From NCBI GenBank assembly GCA_019115865.1, contig DXCT01000081.1:92305-156304 (forward strand): DNA of 64,000 nt, given 5' to 3'. This document shows positions 40,441 through 50,616 of the stretch, piece after piece. The DNA comes from Candidatus Yaniella excrementavium. Its GTDB lineage: Bacteria > Actinomycetota > Actinomycetes > Actinomycetales > Micrococcaceae. The position numbers and the translations under genes are program-made. The number at the start of each line of letters is the position of its first letter. Position 1 is the stretch's first letter. Under the pieces are notes generated by a model. That model was not told the origin of the DNA. It did not search any database and worked only from the letters and a program-made list of their open reading frames with translations.

Positions 40441-43074
40441 GTGCAACTGACTGATTACATTCCTGACCCTGACCGCGGCGAAGACATTGAAGCGGTACTG
40501 CTCTACGATCGCTTCGTTGAATGGACCAGCGACGGCGGCATTCAACTGTATCCTGCCCAGGACAAGGCCATCACTGAATTAGTGGATGGCAAAAATGTCA
40601 TTATGGCGACTCCCACCGGTTCAGGAAAATCGATGGTGGCGCTTGCAGCTCACTTTTATGCGTTGGCCCACGGACAGACCACGTACTACACCGCCCCCAT
40701 TAAAGCATTAGTGTCGGAGAAGTTTTTTGATCTGATCGAGATCTTCGGCGCCGAGAACGTCGGTATGGTTACCGGTGATTCAGCTATCAATCCAGACGCC
40801 TCGATCATATGTTGCACCGCAGAGATTCTCGCGATCCATGCGCTCCGTGAGGGCTCTGGGCTCGATATCGGCCCAGTGGTTATGGATGAATTCCACTACT
40901 ATGCGGACCCGCAACGGGGTTGGGCTTGGCAAGTGCCCCTGTTGGAGTTGCCACAGGCCCAGTTTGTGTTGATGTCGGCAACCTTGGGCGACACATCCCA
41001 ATTTGAAACATCGATTACCGAACGAACAGGTCGCGAGACCGTCACCGTATCGTCTGCCACCCGACCGATTCCGTTACACTTTGAGTACTCCGAAATTCCT
41101 GTGCAGCAGCAGATCGAGACCTTAGTGGAATCACAGCTTTCACCGATCTATATCGTGCACTTCTCACAGCTAGATGCTGTGGAACAGGCTTCGAATCTGT
41201 CATCACTTTCGATAGCATCACGAGAAGAAAAAGATCGCATTGCTGCAATCCTTGAAGACTTCCGCTTTACATCTGGGTTCGGAAAAACGCTGAACCGCCT
41301 GATTCGTCAAGGCATCGGCGTCCACCATGCGGGTATGCTGCCCAAGTATCGTCGCCTGGTAGAACGACTTGCTCAGGACGGATTACTCAAGGTCATTTCA
41401 GGCACTGACACTCTCGGGGTGGGCATCAACGTGCCGATCCGAACTGTATTGCTTACCGGATTATCCAAATTTGATGGCACTCGCCAGCGTCATCTCAACG
41501 CCCGTGAATTTCATCAGATTGCCGGTCGTGCTGGTCGCGCCGGCTTTGATACGGCTGGCACCGTTGTGGTGCAAGCTCCAGAGCACGTCATCGAGAATGC
41601 GCTGGCGCAGCAGAAGGCCGCGGAGAAGTTCTCCAGTATCAAAAATGAGGATGAGCGGGCCCGGCGAATTGCTCAATCCACCAAGTCTCAACCTAAAAAG
41701 TCCCCGCCAAAAGGGTTTGTCTCATGGTCCCGCACGACCTTCGACAAGTTGGTTATTGCACAACCGGAACCCATGGTCTCTCGGATGCGCATTACACATT
41801 CGATCCTGCTCAATGTTTTGGCTCGACCGGGCAATCCGATCATGTCCGTAAGGCGCATGATCCATCGTTCAGCGGAAACCAAGGCGGCCAAAGCCCAACT
41901 GCAACGTCGGGCCATCGGTATTTTGCGCGAATTGTTGGTGACCGACGTCATAGTAATCAACGACACCCCAGATGAGTGGGGCAACCGGTTAGAACTCACC
42001 GTCGACCTGCAAGCTGATTTTGCTCTGAACCAGCCGCTGTCACCGTTTGCGCTGGCCGCATTTGAGCTGATGGAGACCGAATCTCCTGCATATGCGGTCG
42101 ATATGGTGTCCATTATTGAAGCGACACTTGATGCGCCACGACAAATTCTGACCGCTCAGTTGCGCAAAATTCGCGATGAGGAAATGGGACGACTGCGGGC
42201 AGAGGGCGCCGAGTATAACGAGCGGATGAAAGTGCTCGATGAACTCAGCTATCCTCAACCCCTCGCCGAATTGCTGAACCAACAATTTGAAATATATCGA
42301 CAGGGGGCACCGTGGCTTGCTGAATTCGAGTTGCAGCCCAAGTCGGTTGTGCGCGACATGTATGAACGGGCCATGGGCTTCGGGGACTATGTAAACTACT
42401 ACGGCATCGCTCGTTCCGAAGGTGTGCTGTTGCGCTATCTCACTGACGCCGCCAAGGCGCTGCGCCAGACCATCCCGCAGGAATTGCGCACTGAAGAACT
42501 CGATCTCCTGCAGCAATGGTTGGAGACTATCATCGTGACCACCGACTCTTCACTCCTTGAAGAGTGGGAAAATATGATGACTGATGACGTCGATCAACTC
42601 ATCGCTGACCACGAGTCACTGGCCCCTCCTGAACCACCAAAACTCACTGACAATGAGTCTGTGTTTGGTGTCATGGTACGCAACGCGATGTTCCATCGAG
42701 TGCAATTGTTTGGTGACGAACAGGATGTCCGCCTCGAGGCCTTAGATTATCTGCCCGACGGAGCAGTCCCGTTCACCTCGGATAACTGGGCAGATGCGCT
42801 TGATGACTTCTTCAATCAGTACCAAGACCTAGATGACTCCCCTGCCGCTCGAGCACCCGCGTTTTTCCGGATGAACACCAGCCCAGACCTTTCTAGTGGC
42901 GAACTTGCCGATGTTGGAGCAACAACCGGAGATTACTGGTTGGTGACTCAGGTGCTTGTCGATCCGGACGGCAACCATGACTTTGCCATTAACGCCGTCG
43001 TTCACCTGGAAGCCTCGAATGAGCAAGGGTCACCGGCGGTGACGACCCTATCCGTAGGTACACCAATTCTGTAG
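40441..43074 (+). CDS. DEAD/DEAH-box helicase with DUF3516 C-terminus
   Basis: An 877-residue superfamily 2 helicase. The motifs run in order: ATPTGSGKS (residues 56–64), DEFH near 148, MSATLGD near 178, then GVGINVPIRTVLLTGLSKFDG and QIAGRAGRAGFDT near 355. The C-terminal half resembles DUF3516, found on actinobacterial Ski2/Mtr4-like helicases. The substrate, RNA or DNA, is not established. The GTG start has no Shine–Dalgarno but a -10 box seven bases before it. The GNAT gene follows after 14 bases with its own GGAGGAG. Confidence 0.88.
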   Translation: MQLTDYIPDPDRGEDIEAVLLYDRFVEWTSDGGIQLYPAQDKAITELVDGKNVIMATPTGSGKSMVALAAHFYALAHGQTTYYTAPIKALVSEKFFDLIEIFGAENVGMVTGDSAINPDASIICCTAEILAIHALREGSGLDIGPVVMDEFHYYADPQRGWAWQVPLLELPQAQFVLMSATLGDTSQFETSITERTGRETVTVSSATRPIPLHFEYSEIPVQQQIETLVESQLSPIYIVHFSQLDAVEQASNLSSLSIASREEKDRIAAILEDFRFTSGFGKTLNRLIRQGIGVHHAGMLPKYRRLVERLAQDGLLKVISGTDTLGVGINVPIRTVLLTGLSKFDGTRQRHLNAREFHQIAGRAGRAGFDTAGTVVVQAPEHVIENALAQQKAAEKFSSIKNEDERARRIAQSTKSQPKKSPPKGFVSWSRTTFDKLVIAQPEPMVSRMRITHSILLNVLARPGNPIMSVRRMIHRSAETKAAKAQLQRRAIGILRELLVTDVIVINDTPDEWGNRLELTVDLQADFALNQPLSPFALAAFELMETESPAYAVDMVSIIEATLDAPRQILTAQLRKIRDEEMGRLRAEGAEYNERMKVLDELSYPQPLAELLNQQFEIYRQGAPWLAEFELQPKSVVRDMYERAMGFGDYVNYYGIARSEGVLLRYLTDAAKALRQTIPQELRTEELDLLQQWLETIIVTTDSSLLEEWENMMTDDVDQLIADHESLAPPEPPKLTDNESVFGVMVRNAMFHRVQLFGDEQDVRLEALDYLPDGAVPFTSDNWADALDDFFNQYQDLDDSPAARAPAFFRMNTSPDLSSGELADVGATTGDYWLVTQVLVDPDGNHDFAINAVVHLEASNEQGSPAVTTLSVGTPIL

Positions 43075-43088
43075 GAGGAGCTACCGTT

Positions 43089-43607
43089 ATGTCAGATACC
43101 GCCACGACGAAACAGGTCATCGGTCAAGTTCGCGAAGCGACTTCCGAAGATGTGCCAGCTATTTTGGATCTGATTCAGCAGCTAGCTGTTTACGAACTCG
43201 AACCCGATGCCGTGCACAACACTCCTCAGATGTTGCATGAGCATCTATTCTGTGACAGTCCCCGAGTCTTTTGCCATGTCATCGACGACGTCGTCGAGGG
43301 TAGAGTGCAGGTGGTGGGTATTGCGATCTGGTTCGAAACCTACTCCACGTGGGAGGGCGTCCACGGCATCTGGTTAGAAGATCTTTTTGTGATCCCTGCG
43401 ATGCGAGGACGCGGTTACGGGAAACGACTGCTCCTCCACCTCGCCGACATTGCGGTTGAGCGAGGGTATAGCAGATACGAGTGGACTGTACTGGACTGGA
43501 ATACGCCATCTATCGAATTCTATGAATCACTTGGTGCAGGACCTATGAATGGCTGGACTACCTATCGACTCGAAGGTGCTGAGCTGCACGCTGCAACACA
43601 ACGTTAG
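43089..43607 (+). CDS. GNAT-family N-acetyltransferase
   Basis: A 172-residue GNAT with acetyl-CoA motif RGRGYGK near residues 112–118 and the tail YSRYEWTVLDWNTPSIEFYESLGA. It resembles the spermidine/spermine acetyltransferase group (diamine acetyltransferases), so a polyamine substrate is possible but not proved. GGAGGAG lies ahead of the ATG, immediately after the helicase stop. It is the second gene of that transcript. Confidence 0.83.
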   Translation: MSDTATTKQVIGQVREATSEDVPAILDLIQQLAVYELEPDAVHNTPQMLHEHLFCDSPRVFCHVIDDVVEGRVQVVGIAIWFETYSTWEGVHGIWLEDLFVIPAMRGRGYGKRLLLHLADIAVERGYSRYEWTVLDWNTPSIEFYESLGAGPMNGWTTYRLEGAELHAATQR

Positions 43608-43678
43608 GCGGGTACGGGCCTCGCCAAGCATACGGCTACCTGCCACACTTGAGAGTACACCCTTTGCAAGGAGTTCCT

Positions 43679-44977
43679 ATGCCTATCGCCGACCATACAC
43701 CTGGCACAGTTTCTAGGATGCATGATGGCACCGTCATCAAAGATCATACGTTTACCGTGCCGCTGGATCATGCTGCACCCGATGGCGAGACCCTGAAGGT
43801 TTTCGCTCGCGAATTTCGCGCTGCCGAAGACGACGATAAACCGTGGCTCCTGTATTTACAGGGCGGGCCGGGCGGCAAGGGCTCACGCCCAGCCCGTGTG
43901 AGTGGCTGGATGGCTGAAGCTCTGAAGCACTATCGGGTGCTGATGTTGGACCAACGCGGCACCGGTCTCTCGACACCGATTACTTGGCAGTCACTTTCAC
44001 AACGTGGTGCGCCGGGTGCTCAGGCTCAGTATCTCCGAAACTTTCGTGCTCCCAATATCGTGGCAGATGCTGAAGCCATCCGTATTGCCCTGGGATCAGA
44101 GCCGTGGGTAACGCTTGGGCAATCATTCGGTGGGTTTTGTACCCTGACCTACCTGTCATTTGCGCCTGAGGGTCTGGCCGGTTCAATGATCACGGGTGGT
44201 CTTCCACCGTTGCAAGGTCCCGCGGATCAGGTGTACCAGGCTACGTATCAGCGGATGCGTCACCGAAACCGGGAATATTTTCGGCGTTTTCCAATGGATC
44301 AGGAAATCTTGGCGAGTATCTATCGTCGTGTTCGTCGCGGTGATGTGTATCTGCTGGATGGTTCCCTCTTGACGGTGGGCCGCGTTCAAGCTTTGGGAAT
44401 GTATTTGGGCGGCAATACCCGGATCGATACACTGCACTACATCTTTGAGGAAGCTTTCATCCCCGGGACATCGGACCTGTCGGATACTTTTTTAGAGGCT
44501 GTTTATCACCAAGTTTCGCGAGCCACCAACCCGTTGTATTTGGTCTTGCATGAATCGATTTACGCTCAGCCTGGTGCTCAGCCAACTGACTGGGCTGCTC
44601 AACGCGTGCTGGCCGATTACCCAGATTTCAATCCAAAGAAGTCAGATACGCCCTATCTCACAGGTGAAATGTGCTTTGACTGGTACACAGAACTTGATCC
44701 CGTTTTGCAGCCTATGGCCCGTGCCACCGAAATGATTGCGGAGTATTCGAAATGGGGTCCGCTGTATGACGTCGATCAGTTGGGCCGCAACACGGTTCCA
44801 GTTGCTGCCCTGGTGTATACCGATGATGTGTTCGTAGAGCGGAACCTTTCGATGGCATCTGCCGAGCAAGTCGCGAATTTGCAGGTTTGGGAGTCAGACC
44901 AATGGCACCACGATGGCATCAGCGAAGCTGGTGCAGAGATTTTTAGGGGTCTCCACAGTATGCTTGGCGCTGATTAA
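43679..44977 (+). CDS. pip: Proline iminopeptidase-like alpha/beta hydrolase
   Basis: A 432-residue peptidase S33-type hydrolase. The oxyanion segment is LQGGPGGKG near residue 70, the nucleophile is in GQSFGGFC near 155, and the acid and base lie in the C-terminal half (WHHDGISE carries the likely His). It releases N-terminal proline or similar residues. The start at 43679 has AAGGAG at the right distance; an upstream start at 43649 is less likely. Confidence 0.87.
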   Translation: MPIADHTPGTVSRMHDGTVIKDHTFTVPLDHAAPDGETLKVFAREFRAAEDDDKPWLLYLQGGPGGKGSRPARVSGWMAEALKHYRVLMLDQRGTGLSTPITWQSLSQRGAPGAQAQYLRNFRAPNIVADAEAIRIALGSEPWVTLGQSFGGFCTLTYLSFAPEGLAGSMITGGLPPLQGPADQVYQATYQRMRHRNREYFRRFPMDQEILASIYRRVRRGDVYLLDGSLLTVGRVQALGMYLGGNTRIDTLHYIFEEAFIPGTSDLSDTFLEAVYHQVSRATNPLYLVLHESIYAQPGAQPTDWAAQRVLADYPDFNPKKSDTPYLTGEMCFDWYTELDPVLQPMARATEMIAEYSKWGPLYDVDQLGRNTVPVAALVYTDDVFVERNLSMASAEQVANLQVWESDQWHHDGISEAGAEIFRGLHSMLGAD

Positions 44978-45095
44978 CGAGTGACCGAATTAGGTTCCAA
45001 AGCAGCATTAGCCCTCAACCAAAAAGCCCGCAAGTATGTGACTAGGCTAATTTTTCATACCACTTTGCCATGGCTGATGATAAGCGTACGAAGTC

Positions 45096-46412
45096 CTAGT
45101 CTTTGGAGTTGGTTTCGCCCGGTTTTTCAGAGGATTTCCCGTTGGTGTCGGGAGCCAAGACGGGGCCATCAGTTGTGACGATTTTTTGTGAAGTCACCGC
45201 TGGTATACCTCGCCGATTCGCATCTTCAAGTCGTGTTTCGTGTGCGAGTCGAATAATGGCTGACCACTGGTCTTTATGTTTGATGAGTTCATCAAGATAG
45301 CGGTGCTCGGTGGCTTCAGCTTGCTGTGTCCAGTAGTCCATCTTTTCTGCAGCCTCTTTGCGATCCTTGGTGGACGTCTCCTCGGGCAGTTGTGAATAGC
45401 GGTGCGCAAACTTTTCTGCATTTTGGAGCGCACGCAGCGCCTTACCGCGCGGACTGGTGAGCGACCAGGCGATGGTGACAATGAGGATCCCCACAATCAC
45501 CAGCAGAGACAGACCGGTGGATGGTTCTGCGACTGGCACATCCTGGCCGTCATAGATGAAGGGCAGATTGTTCTGACTTAGCGCGTGCAACATGAGCTTG
45601 ATACCAATAAAGCCCAAAATAGCAGCCAAGCCGTAACCAAGATACACCAGGCGGTCCAACAACCCATCAATGAGGAAGTACAGCTGGCGTAGACCCAGCA
45701 GAGCAAACGCATTGGCAGTAAAGACAATGTAGGGCTCTTGCGTCAGGCCGTAAATAGCGGGGATGGAGTCGATTGCAAAGATGATGTCTGTGGCCCCAAT
45801 AGCAACCATGACCAGCAGCATCGGGGTGACTAGGCGTTTGCCATCGACTTTGGTGACGAGTTTATCGCCGTCATATTGCTCGGAGACCGGCAGGATCTTG
45901 CGGGCGAATCGAACCATGAAATTGTCGGCTTCGGAACCTGCTTCATCCGCTGAAGAAAACTCAGATTTCAGTTGCTGACCGGCAAGGATCAACAGGAAGA
46001 TACCGAAAATGTAGAATGCGTCGGTCCACACTTCCAGGATGGCGGCACCGGCGAGGATAAAGACGGTACGGCTGATCAGTGCGAAGGCAATACCAAAGAG
46101 CAGCACTTTTTGTTGGTACTGTCGCGGCACGTTGAAGCTCGTCAAGATGATCATGAAGACGAAGAGGTTATCTACCGATAGTGCCTTTTCAGTAATGAAC
46201 CCCGCATAATATTCAATGGCGTGGTCGGTATCCCCGAACGCAAAGAACACTAAACCGAATACCAGGGCGATGCCAACATAAATTGCTGACCAGACCGCTG
46301 CTTCTTTCAGCGTAGGTATGTGAGCTTTTCTTACGTGGAAATAATAGTCGAACAGGATGAGACCCAGGATCACAGCAATTGTGATGCCCCAGGTTAAACC
46401 GGTGATCTCCAT
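45096..46412 (-). CDS. TerC-family integral membrane protein
   Basis: A 438-residue TerC (Alx/TerC) membrane protein with about nine helices and the conserved acidic motifs YAGFITEKALSVDNLFVF and GATDIIFAIDSIPAIYG. Such proteins export manganese or protect against metal stress, and in tellurite-resistance loci take part in membrane complexes. The C-terminal 120 residues are a charged, cytoplasmic extension longer than in E. coli Alx. A likely yybP-ykoY manganese riboswitch lies in the leader, so Mn(II) export is the best hypothesis. Confidence 0.9.
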   Translation of the reverse strand: MEITGLTWGITIAVILGLILFDYYFHVRKAHIPTLKEAAVWSAIYVGIALVFGLVFFAFGDTDHAIEYYAGFITEKALSVDNLFVFMIILTSFNVPRQYQQKVLLFGIAFALISRTVFILAGAAILEVWTDAFYIFGIFLLILAGQQLKSEFSSADEAGSEADNFMVRFARKILPVSEQYDGDKLVTKVDGKRLVTPMLLVMVAIGATDIIFAIDSIPAIYGLTQEPYIVFTANAFALLGLRQLYFLIDGLLDRLVYLGYGLAAILGFIGIKLMLHALSQNNLPFIYDGQDVPVAEPSTGLSLLVIVGILIVTIAWSLTSPRGKALRALQNAEKFAHRYSQLPEETSTKDRKEAAEKMDYWTQQAEATEHRYLDELIKHKDQWSAIIRLAHETRLEDANRRGIPAVTSQKIVTTDGPVLAPDTNGKSSEKPGETNSKD

Positions 46413-46439
46413 GTGAAGGGAGTCCTTCCTAATTTTAGG

Positions 46440-46553
46440 TAACGTCTAGCCCACAAGTCTCTCCCCCGACGTTGACAACGGGGCCCGCATCCGGCCGAAC
46501 AGCAATGTTCGACGTGCTGACGTCTGCGGAACTTCTGGGATACTCCCTTGTTC
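46440..46553 (-). promoter_or_regulatory. Likely yybP-ykoY Mn(II) riboswitch before terC
   Basis: Read on the minus strand the leader has the 5' motif ACAAGGGAGTATCCC (near 46551–46537), two stem arms, and the 3' motif GTCGGGGGAGAGACTTGTG (near 46471–46453) just before the terC ribosome site. These match the conserved halves (GGGGAGUA and GGGAGAGACUU) of actinobacterial yybP-ykoY elements, which sense manganese. TerC/Alx genes are common targets. Confidence 0.75.
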
Positions 46554-46560
46554 GGCATTG

Positions 46561-46582
46561 ACTATATCAGCAATATTGCACA
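46561..46582 (-). promoter_or_regulatory. Possible promoter of terC leader
   Basis: Minus-strand TATAGT lies just upstream of the riboswitch, with TTTGCT at about 16 bases spacing. The predicted start of transcription falls at the first riboswitch bases. Confidence 0.4.
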
Positions 46583-46625
46583 AGCAAAGACGCCGCTTGA
46601 TGGTGTAGGCCAGCAAACGAGGCTG

Positions 46626-48770
46626 CTAGGCGTGACCTTCACGTTGCATGTCACGCAGTTCCTTCTTCAACTCTTGAACCTCATCACGTAACCGTGCAGC
46701 AAGTTCGAAGTTGAGATCAATCGCAGCCTGATGCATCTGATCTGACATCTGCTGAATGAGATCAGTGAGATCGTTTGCCGGTACGGCGGCAAGTTTTGCA
46801 ACCTTGCCCTCTTCTGGCCCCATATTGGCTTGCTGTTGCTCTTCAGTAATGGTGGCCGTGTAACCGCGATTGCCCATGCCATAATCGAAGCCAGTTTTAA
46901 TGCCGGTCATCCCGGACATGAGATCCTGCGTATCGGCGTCTTCGCGCGCGAGCTGATCAGTGATATCAGCAATCTTCTTGCGCAGTGGTTGAGGGTCAAT
47001 GCCGTGTTTCGTATTGTGAGCGATTTGTATCTCACGACGACGATTGGTCTCATCAATGGCAAATTCCATAGATGCTGTGACCTTATCGGCGTACATATGC
47101 ACTTCACCCGACACGTTGCGGGCAGCACGACCAATTGTCTGAATGAGTGACCGGTTTGATCGAAGGAAGCCCTCTTTATCGGCGTCGAGAATCGATACCA
47201 GCGAGACTTCGGGTAAGTCTAAGCCTTCACGCAGCAAGTTAATTCCGACAAGCACATCAAAGACACCTTTGCGCAATTCGGTCATCAGTTCAACACGACG
47301 CAGTGTGTCGACATCTGAGTGCAGGTATTGGACTTTGACTCCGTGTTCGACGAGGTACTCGGTGAGATCCTCTGCCATGCGCTTGGTCAAAGTTGTCACT
47401 AAAACGCGCTCATCGCGTTCAACGCGCAACGTGATCTCGTCCATGAGATCGTCGATTTGCCCCTGAGTTTCTTTCACAACGATCTGCGGATCGATCAGAC
47501 CGGTTGGACGAATAATTTGTTCCACTACCCCATCGGCTTGTGATAACTCATACGGTCCAGGTGTCGCGGACATATATACGGTCTGGCCGATGCGTTCTAA
47601 GAATTCGTCCCAGGTCAACGGTCGGTTATCCAAAGCGGAGGGTAGTCGGAATCCATGGTCGACGAGGGTGCGCTTGCGTGAGGCATCCCCTTCATACATG
47701 CCACCAATTTGTGGAACCGTGACGTGTGATTCGTCAATGACCAGCAGGAAGTCCTCTGGAAAATAGTCAAGCAGTGTATGCGGTGCGGATCCTTGCGCCC
47801 GGCCGTCAATGTGGCGTGAGTAGTTTTCAATACCATTGCAGTAGCCCATCTGCTGCATCATTTCTAAGTCGTAGGTGGTGCGCATGCGTAGGCGTTGGGC
47901 TTCCAAAAGTTTGTCCTGGGACTCAAGTTCTTCGAGCCGTCCCCGCAGCTCATCTTCGATGTCTCGTATAGCACGCGCCATGCGATCATCACCGGCAACA
48001 TAGTGCGATGCCGGAAAGATGTACATTTCTTCCTCTTCGCGTACGATGTGACCGGTTAACGGGTGCAGGGTTTGAATGGAATCAATTTCGTCGCCAAAGA
48101 ACTCAATACGTACGGCTAATTCTTCGTACATCGGAATAATTTCGACGGTATCACCGCGGACACGGAATGTGCCTCGATGGAAGTCAGCGTCATTGCGAAC
48201 ATATTGCATTTGCACGAATTGGCGCAGCAGGTCATCACGGTCCAAAAGGTCCCCGACGTTAACGGTTACCATCTGAGCAATATATTCCTCGGGAGTACCC
48301 AAACCAAAGATTGACGAGACGGTGGCGACGACCAGGGTGTCGCGCCGGGTCAGAAGCGCGTTGGTCGCTGAGTGGCGAAGCCGTTCGACTTCTTCGTTAA
48401 TCGACGAGTCTTTTTCAATGAACGTATCAGATTGCGGTACGTAGGCCTCTGGCTGGTAATAGTCATAGTAGGACACAAAGTATTCAACGGCGTTGTTTGG
48501 CAGCAGATCGCGGAACTCGTTGGCTAATTGTGCGGCGAGGGTCTTATTCTGCACCAGTACAAGTGTAGGACGCTGCAAACGCTCCACCAACCAAGCAGCC
48601 GTCGCCGATTTACCGGTACCGGTGGCCCCCATCAAGACCACGTCTTTTTCTCCGCCCTCAACTCGTTGCGCGAGTTCGGCAATAGCCTCGGGTTGATCCC
48701 CGGCCGGTTCGTAGGGTGCCTCTACTTTGAAGGGTGCGACAACACGGTTGATCTCTTGGGCCATACTCAT
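46626..48770 (-). CDS. uvrB: Excinuclease ABC subunit B
   Basis: A 714-residue helicase-like repair protein. Walker [10 protein letters not shown] near residue 45, the beta-hairpin region [12 protein letters not shown] near 95, DESH near 338 and the C-terminal UVR motif ([21 protein letters not shown]) are present. The start at 48770 gives [11 protein letters not shown], the form used by relatives, and TAACAT lies seven bases before it, so the message is probably leaderless. An upstream ATG at 48779 is less likely. It acts with UvrA and UvrC. Confidence 0.96.
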   Translation of the reverse strand: MSMAQEINRVVAPFKVEAPYEPAGDQPEAIAELAQRVEGGEKDVVLMGATGTGKSATAAWLVERLQRPTLVLVQNKTLAAQLANEFRDLLPNNAVEYFVSYYDYYQPEAYVPQSDTFIEKDSSINEEVERLRHSATNALLTRRDTLVVATVSSIFGLGTPEEYIAQMVTVNVGDLLDRDDLLRQFVQMQYVRNDADFHRGTFRVRGDTVEIIPMYEELAVRIEFFGDEIDSIQTLHPLTGHIVREEEEMYIFPASHYVAGDDRMARAIRDIEDELRGRLEELESQDKLLEAQRLRMRTTYDLEMMQQMGYCNGIENYSRHIDGRAQGSAPHTLLDYFPEDFLLVIDESHVTVPQIGGMYEGDASRKRTLVDHGFRLPSALDNRPLTWDEFLERIGQTVYMSATPGPYELSQADGVVEQIIRPTGLIDPQIVVKETQGQIDDLMDEITLRVERDERVLVTTLTKRMAEDLTEYLVEHGVKVQYLHSDVDTLRRVELMTELRKGVFDVLVGINLLREGLDLPEVSLVSILDADKEGFLRSNRSLIQTIGRAARNVSGEVHMYADKVTASMEFAIDETNRRREIQIAHNTKHGIDPQPLRKKIADITDQLAREDADTQDLMSGMTGIKTGFDYGMGNRGYTATITEEQQQANMGPEEGKVAKLAAVPANDLTDLIQQMSDQMHQAAIDLNFELAARLRDEVQELKKELRDMQREGHA

Positions 48771-48777
48771 GCCCCAC

Positions 48778-48783
48778 ATGTTA
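48778..48783 (-). promoter_or_regulatory. -10 box of uvrB, leaderless
   Basis: TAACAT is followed by seven bases and the ATG at 48770. It agrees with the start expected from homologues. Confidence 0.4.
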
Positions 48784-48830
48784 CGCCTGTCAGAATGGAG
48801 TAACCACCCGTTCGCCCCCTGGCTAAGGTG

Positions 48831-49988
48831 TTAGCTCAAGAGCATGAGTACATAGACAACAAAGAGCATCAAGTGCGGTAGTGCGTGCATTACGGTGAGT
48901 TTCGGTGCAAGGAAGTTCGTGACGGTGACGAACATGGTGACTGCCAAGAGCACAATATTCACCGCTGATTCAGCAAGGACAACCGTTTGCCCGGTGGCCA
49001 GTCCGATTAATAACACCGCGGGAATCGTGAATGAAACGGTAGACACCAGCGCCCCATGACAAAGATTGATAACGCGTTGCATTTCCCCGGCCAAGCCAGC
49101 TCGCAGTGCGGTGATGGTTTCCGGCAGGAACACTATCGCGGCAATGAGCACGCCGGCGAGTTCAATGGGCAGACTCGTGCGGCCCAGACCGTCATCGAGT
49201 AGCGCGGCCATGTGTTGGGCAAGAATAATCACCGGGATGACCGTAATGACCAGCAGTAAGATGCGCAGTAGAATCTCTTTGCGATGTGCTCTAAAGATTT
49301 CACCGATAGGTTGTCGCACGTCACCGGCGTCTGTCGCGCCGCCACCGCGAGATGCTGCAATGCTGATGGGGTCGGTTTCAGCAAAGTCGTCTGGCTGGTG
49401 AAACATTTGCCGGTATAAGAAGTATGCATAGGTGAGCAGGGTGCCCACCGCAACCGTGATTGCCACTGCCGGCGGATACGTACCTTGGTGGCCCAGCTGT
49501 GCTGGTAAGACAAAGGCTAATGCCAGGAGAATGAGCAGCATCCCGGAATAGCTGGCCGTTCCGGTGTGATTATGTCCCAGCGGACCGTGTTTGCGTGTCG
49601 CAATGAACACGGCGACACCGATCACCAAATTCATGATGATCATCGAAACCGCCATGACCGAGTCCCGGCCAATCGTGGTGTGGTCTCCTGGACCGAGCAT
49701 GACCGCTGAAATGAGGATCACTTCAATGAGCACAATGGAGATGGTTAAGACCAGCGAACCATAAGGGTCGCCCATGCGGCGGGCGAGTTGTTCTGCTTGC
49801 GTCACCACGCCGAAAGAACACACCATGATGATAGCCACGACGCCGGCCAACACCAGAATAAGCGTTGCGCCAGGCACCGGTGGTGTGAGCAAATGCTGGG
49901 TTGCTGCCATGATGACCACGGCCACCCAACCGATGACGACGCGCGCGATCGCGTTCGGGGTAAACACCTGGGAGCGCTTGGTGATCAT
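48831..49988 (-). CDS. ChaA-like cation/proton antiporter
   Basis: A 385-residue membrane protein of the Ca2+/cation antiporter superfamily with about eleven helices. The two signature repeats are seen in DPYGSLVLTISIVLIEVILISAVM and, later, LPETITALRAG plus EMQRVINLCHGALVSTVSF. It resembles E. coli ChaA, a Na+/Ca2+ (K+)/H+ antiporter, but the ion is not fixed by sequence. It overlaps the coaE stop by four bases, so it is in the same transcript. Confidence 0.86.
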   Translation of the reverse strand: MITKRSQVFTPNAIARVVIGWVAVVIMAATQHLLTPPVPGATLILVLAGVVAIIMVCSFGVVTQAEQLARRMGDPYGSLVLTISIVLIEVILISAVMLGPGDHTTIGRDSVMAVSMIIMNLVIGVAVFIATRKHGPLGHNHTGTASYSGMLLILLALAFVLPAQLGHQGTYPPAVAITVAVGTLLTYAYFLYRQMFHQPDDFAETDPISIAASRGGGATDAGDVRQPIGEIFRAHRKEILLRILLLVITVIPVIILAQHMAALLDDGLGRTSLPIELAGVLIAAIVFLPETITALRAGLAGEMQRVINLCHGALVSTVSFTIPAVLLIGLATGQTVVLAESAVNIVLLAVTMFVTVTNFLAPKLTVMHALPHLMLFVVYVLMLLS

Positions 49989-50590
49989 TGGTCCTCGGTG
50001 AGCTGTGTCCAGACGGCAGTAACCTGGTTCTCGGTGTTACCCAGGGTGCCAGAGTTATCAATGACCCAGTCTGCGACCTCGCGACGTTGCGCATCCGTCG
50101 CCTGTGCAGCAATGCGTGCGTTGGCGTCTTCGACGTCCATGCCGCGGGCCTCGACCAAACGCTGCAAGCGGGTGTCATGGTCAGTATCGACGACGATGAC
50201 GCCGTCAAATTGGTCTGTCTGGTCGGTTTCGACCAGCAAGGGTATATCCTGAATAATGACGGCATGGCCCGGGTTGGCGGCCAGTGCTTCTTCGCGCAGC
50301 CGGGCGGATTCTGAGCGTACAGCTGGATGAACAATACTGTTGAGACGCGTTCTTGCAGCTTCGTCATTGAACACAATATCGGCAAGTGCGGCACGGTCGA
50401 GTCGACCGGTTTCATCAAGGAGATGCTCTCCGAAGGTTTCAACAACTTCAGCGAGAACTTTTTGGCCCGGCTCCATGAGACTTCGGGAAATGGCATCGGC
50501 GTCGATGATGGTTGCACCGCGTTCAGCAAAGAAGGTGGCAACGGTGGATTTACCGGATCCGATGCCCCCGGTCAGGGCGAGATGACGCAT
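49985..50590 (-). CDS. coaE: Dephospho-CoA kinase
   Basis: A 201-residue P-loop kinase with LTGGIGSGKST near residue 5 and IIDADAISR near 32. It performs the last step of coenzyme A synthesis. AGGAG lies five bases before the ATG. It is divergent from the YigZ gene and overlaps the antiporter gene downstream. Confidence 0.95.
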   Translation of the reverse strand: MRHLALTGGIGSGKSTVATFFAERGATIIDADAISRSLMEPGQKVLAEVVETFGEHLLDETGRLDRAALADIVFNDEAARTRLNSIVHPAVRSESARLREEALAANPGHAVIIQDIPLLVETDQTDQFDGVIVVDTDHDTRLQRLVEARGMDVEDANARIAAQATDAQRREVADWVIDNSGTLGNTENQVTAVWTQLTEDQ

Positions 50591-50603
50591 GATTTCTCCT
50601 GGG

Positions 50604-50609
50604 TAGACT
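50604..50609 (+). promoter_or_regulatory. -10 box of YigZ gene, leaderless
   Basis: TAGACT is followed by seven bases and the ATG at 50617. A possible -35 (ATGACG) lies 16 bases before it. This supports 50617, not 50611, as the start. Confidence 0.45.
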
Positions 50610-50616
50610 GATGGAC

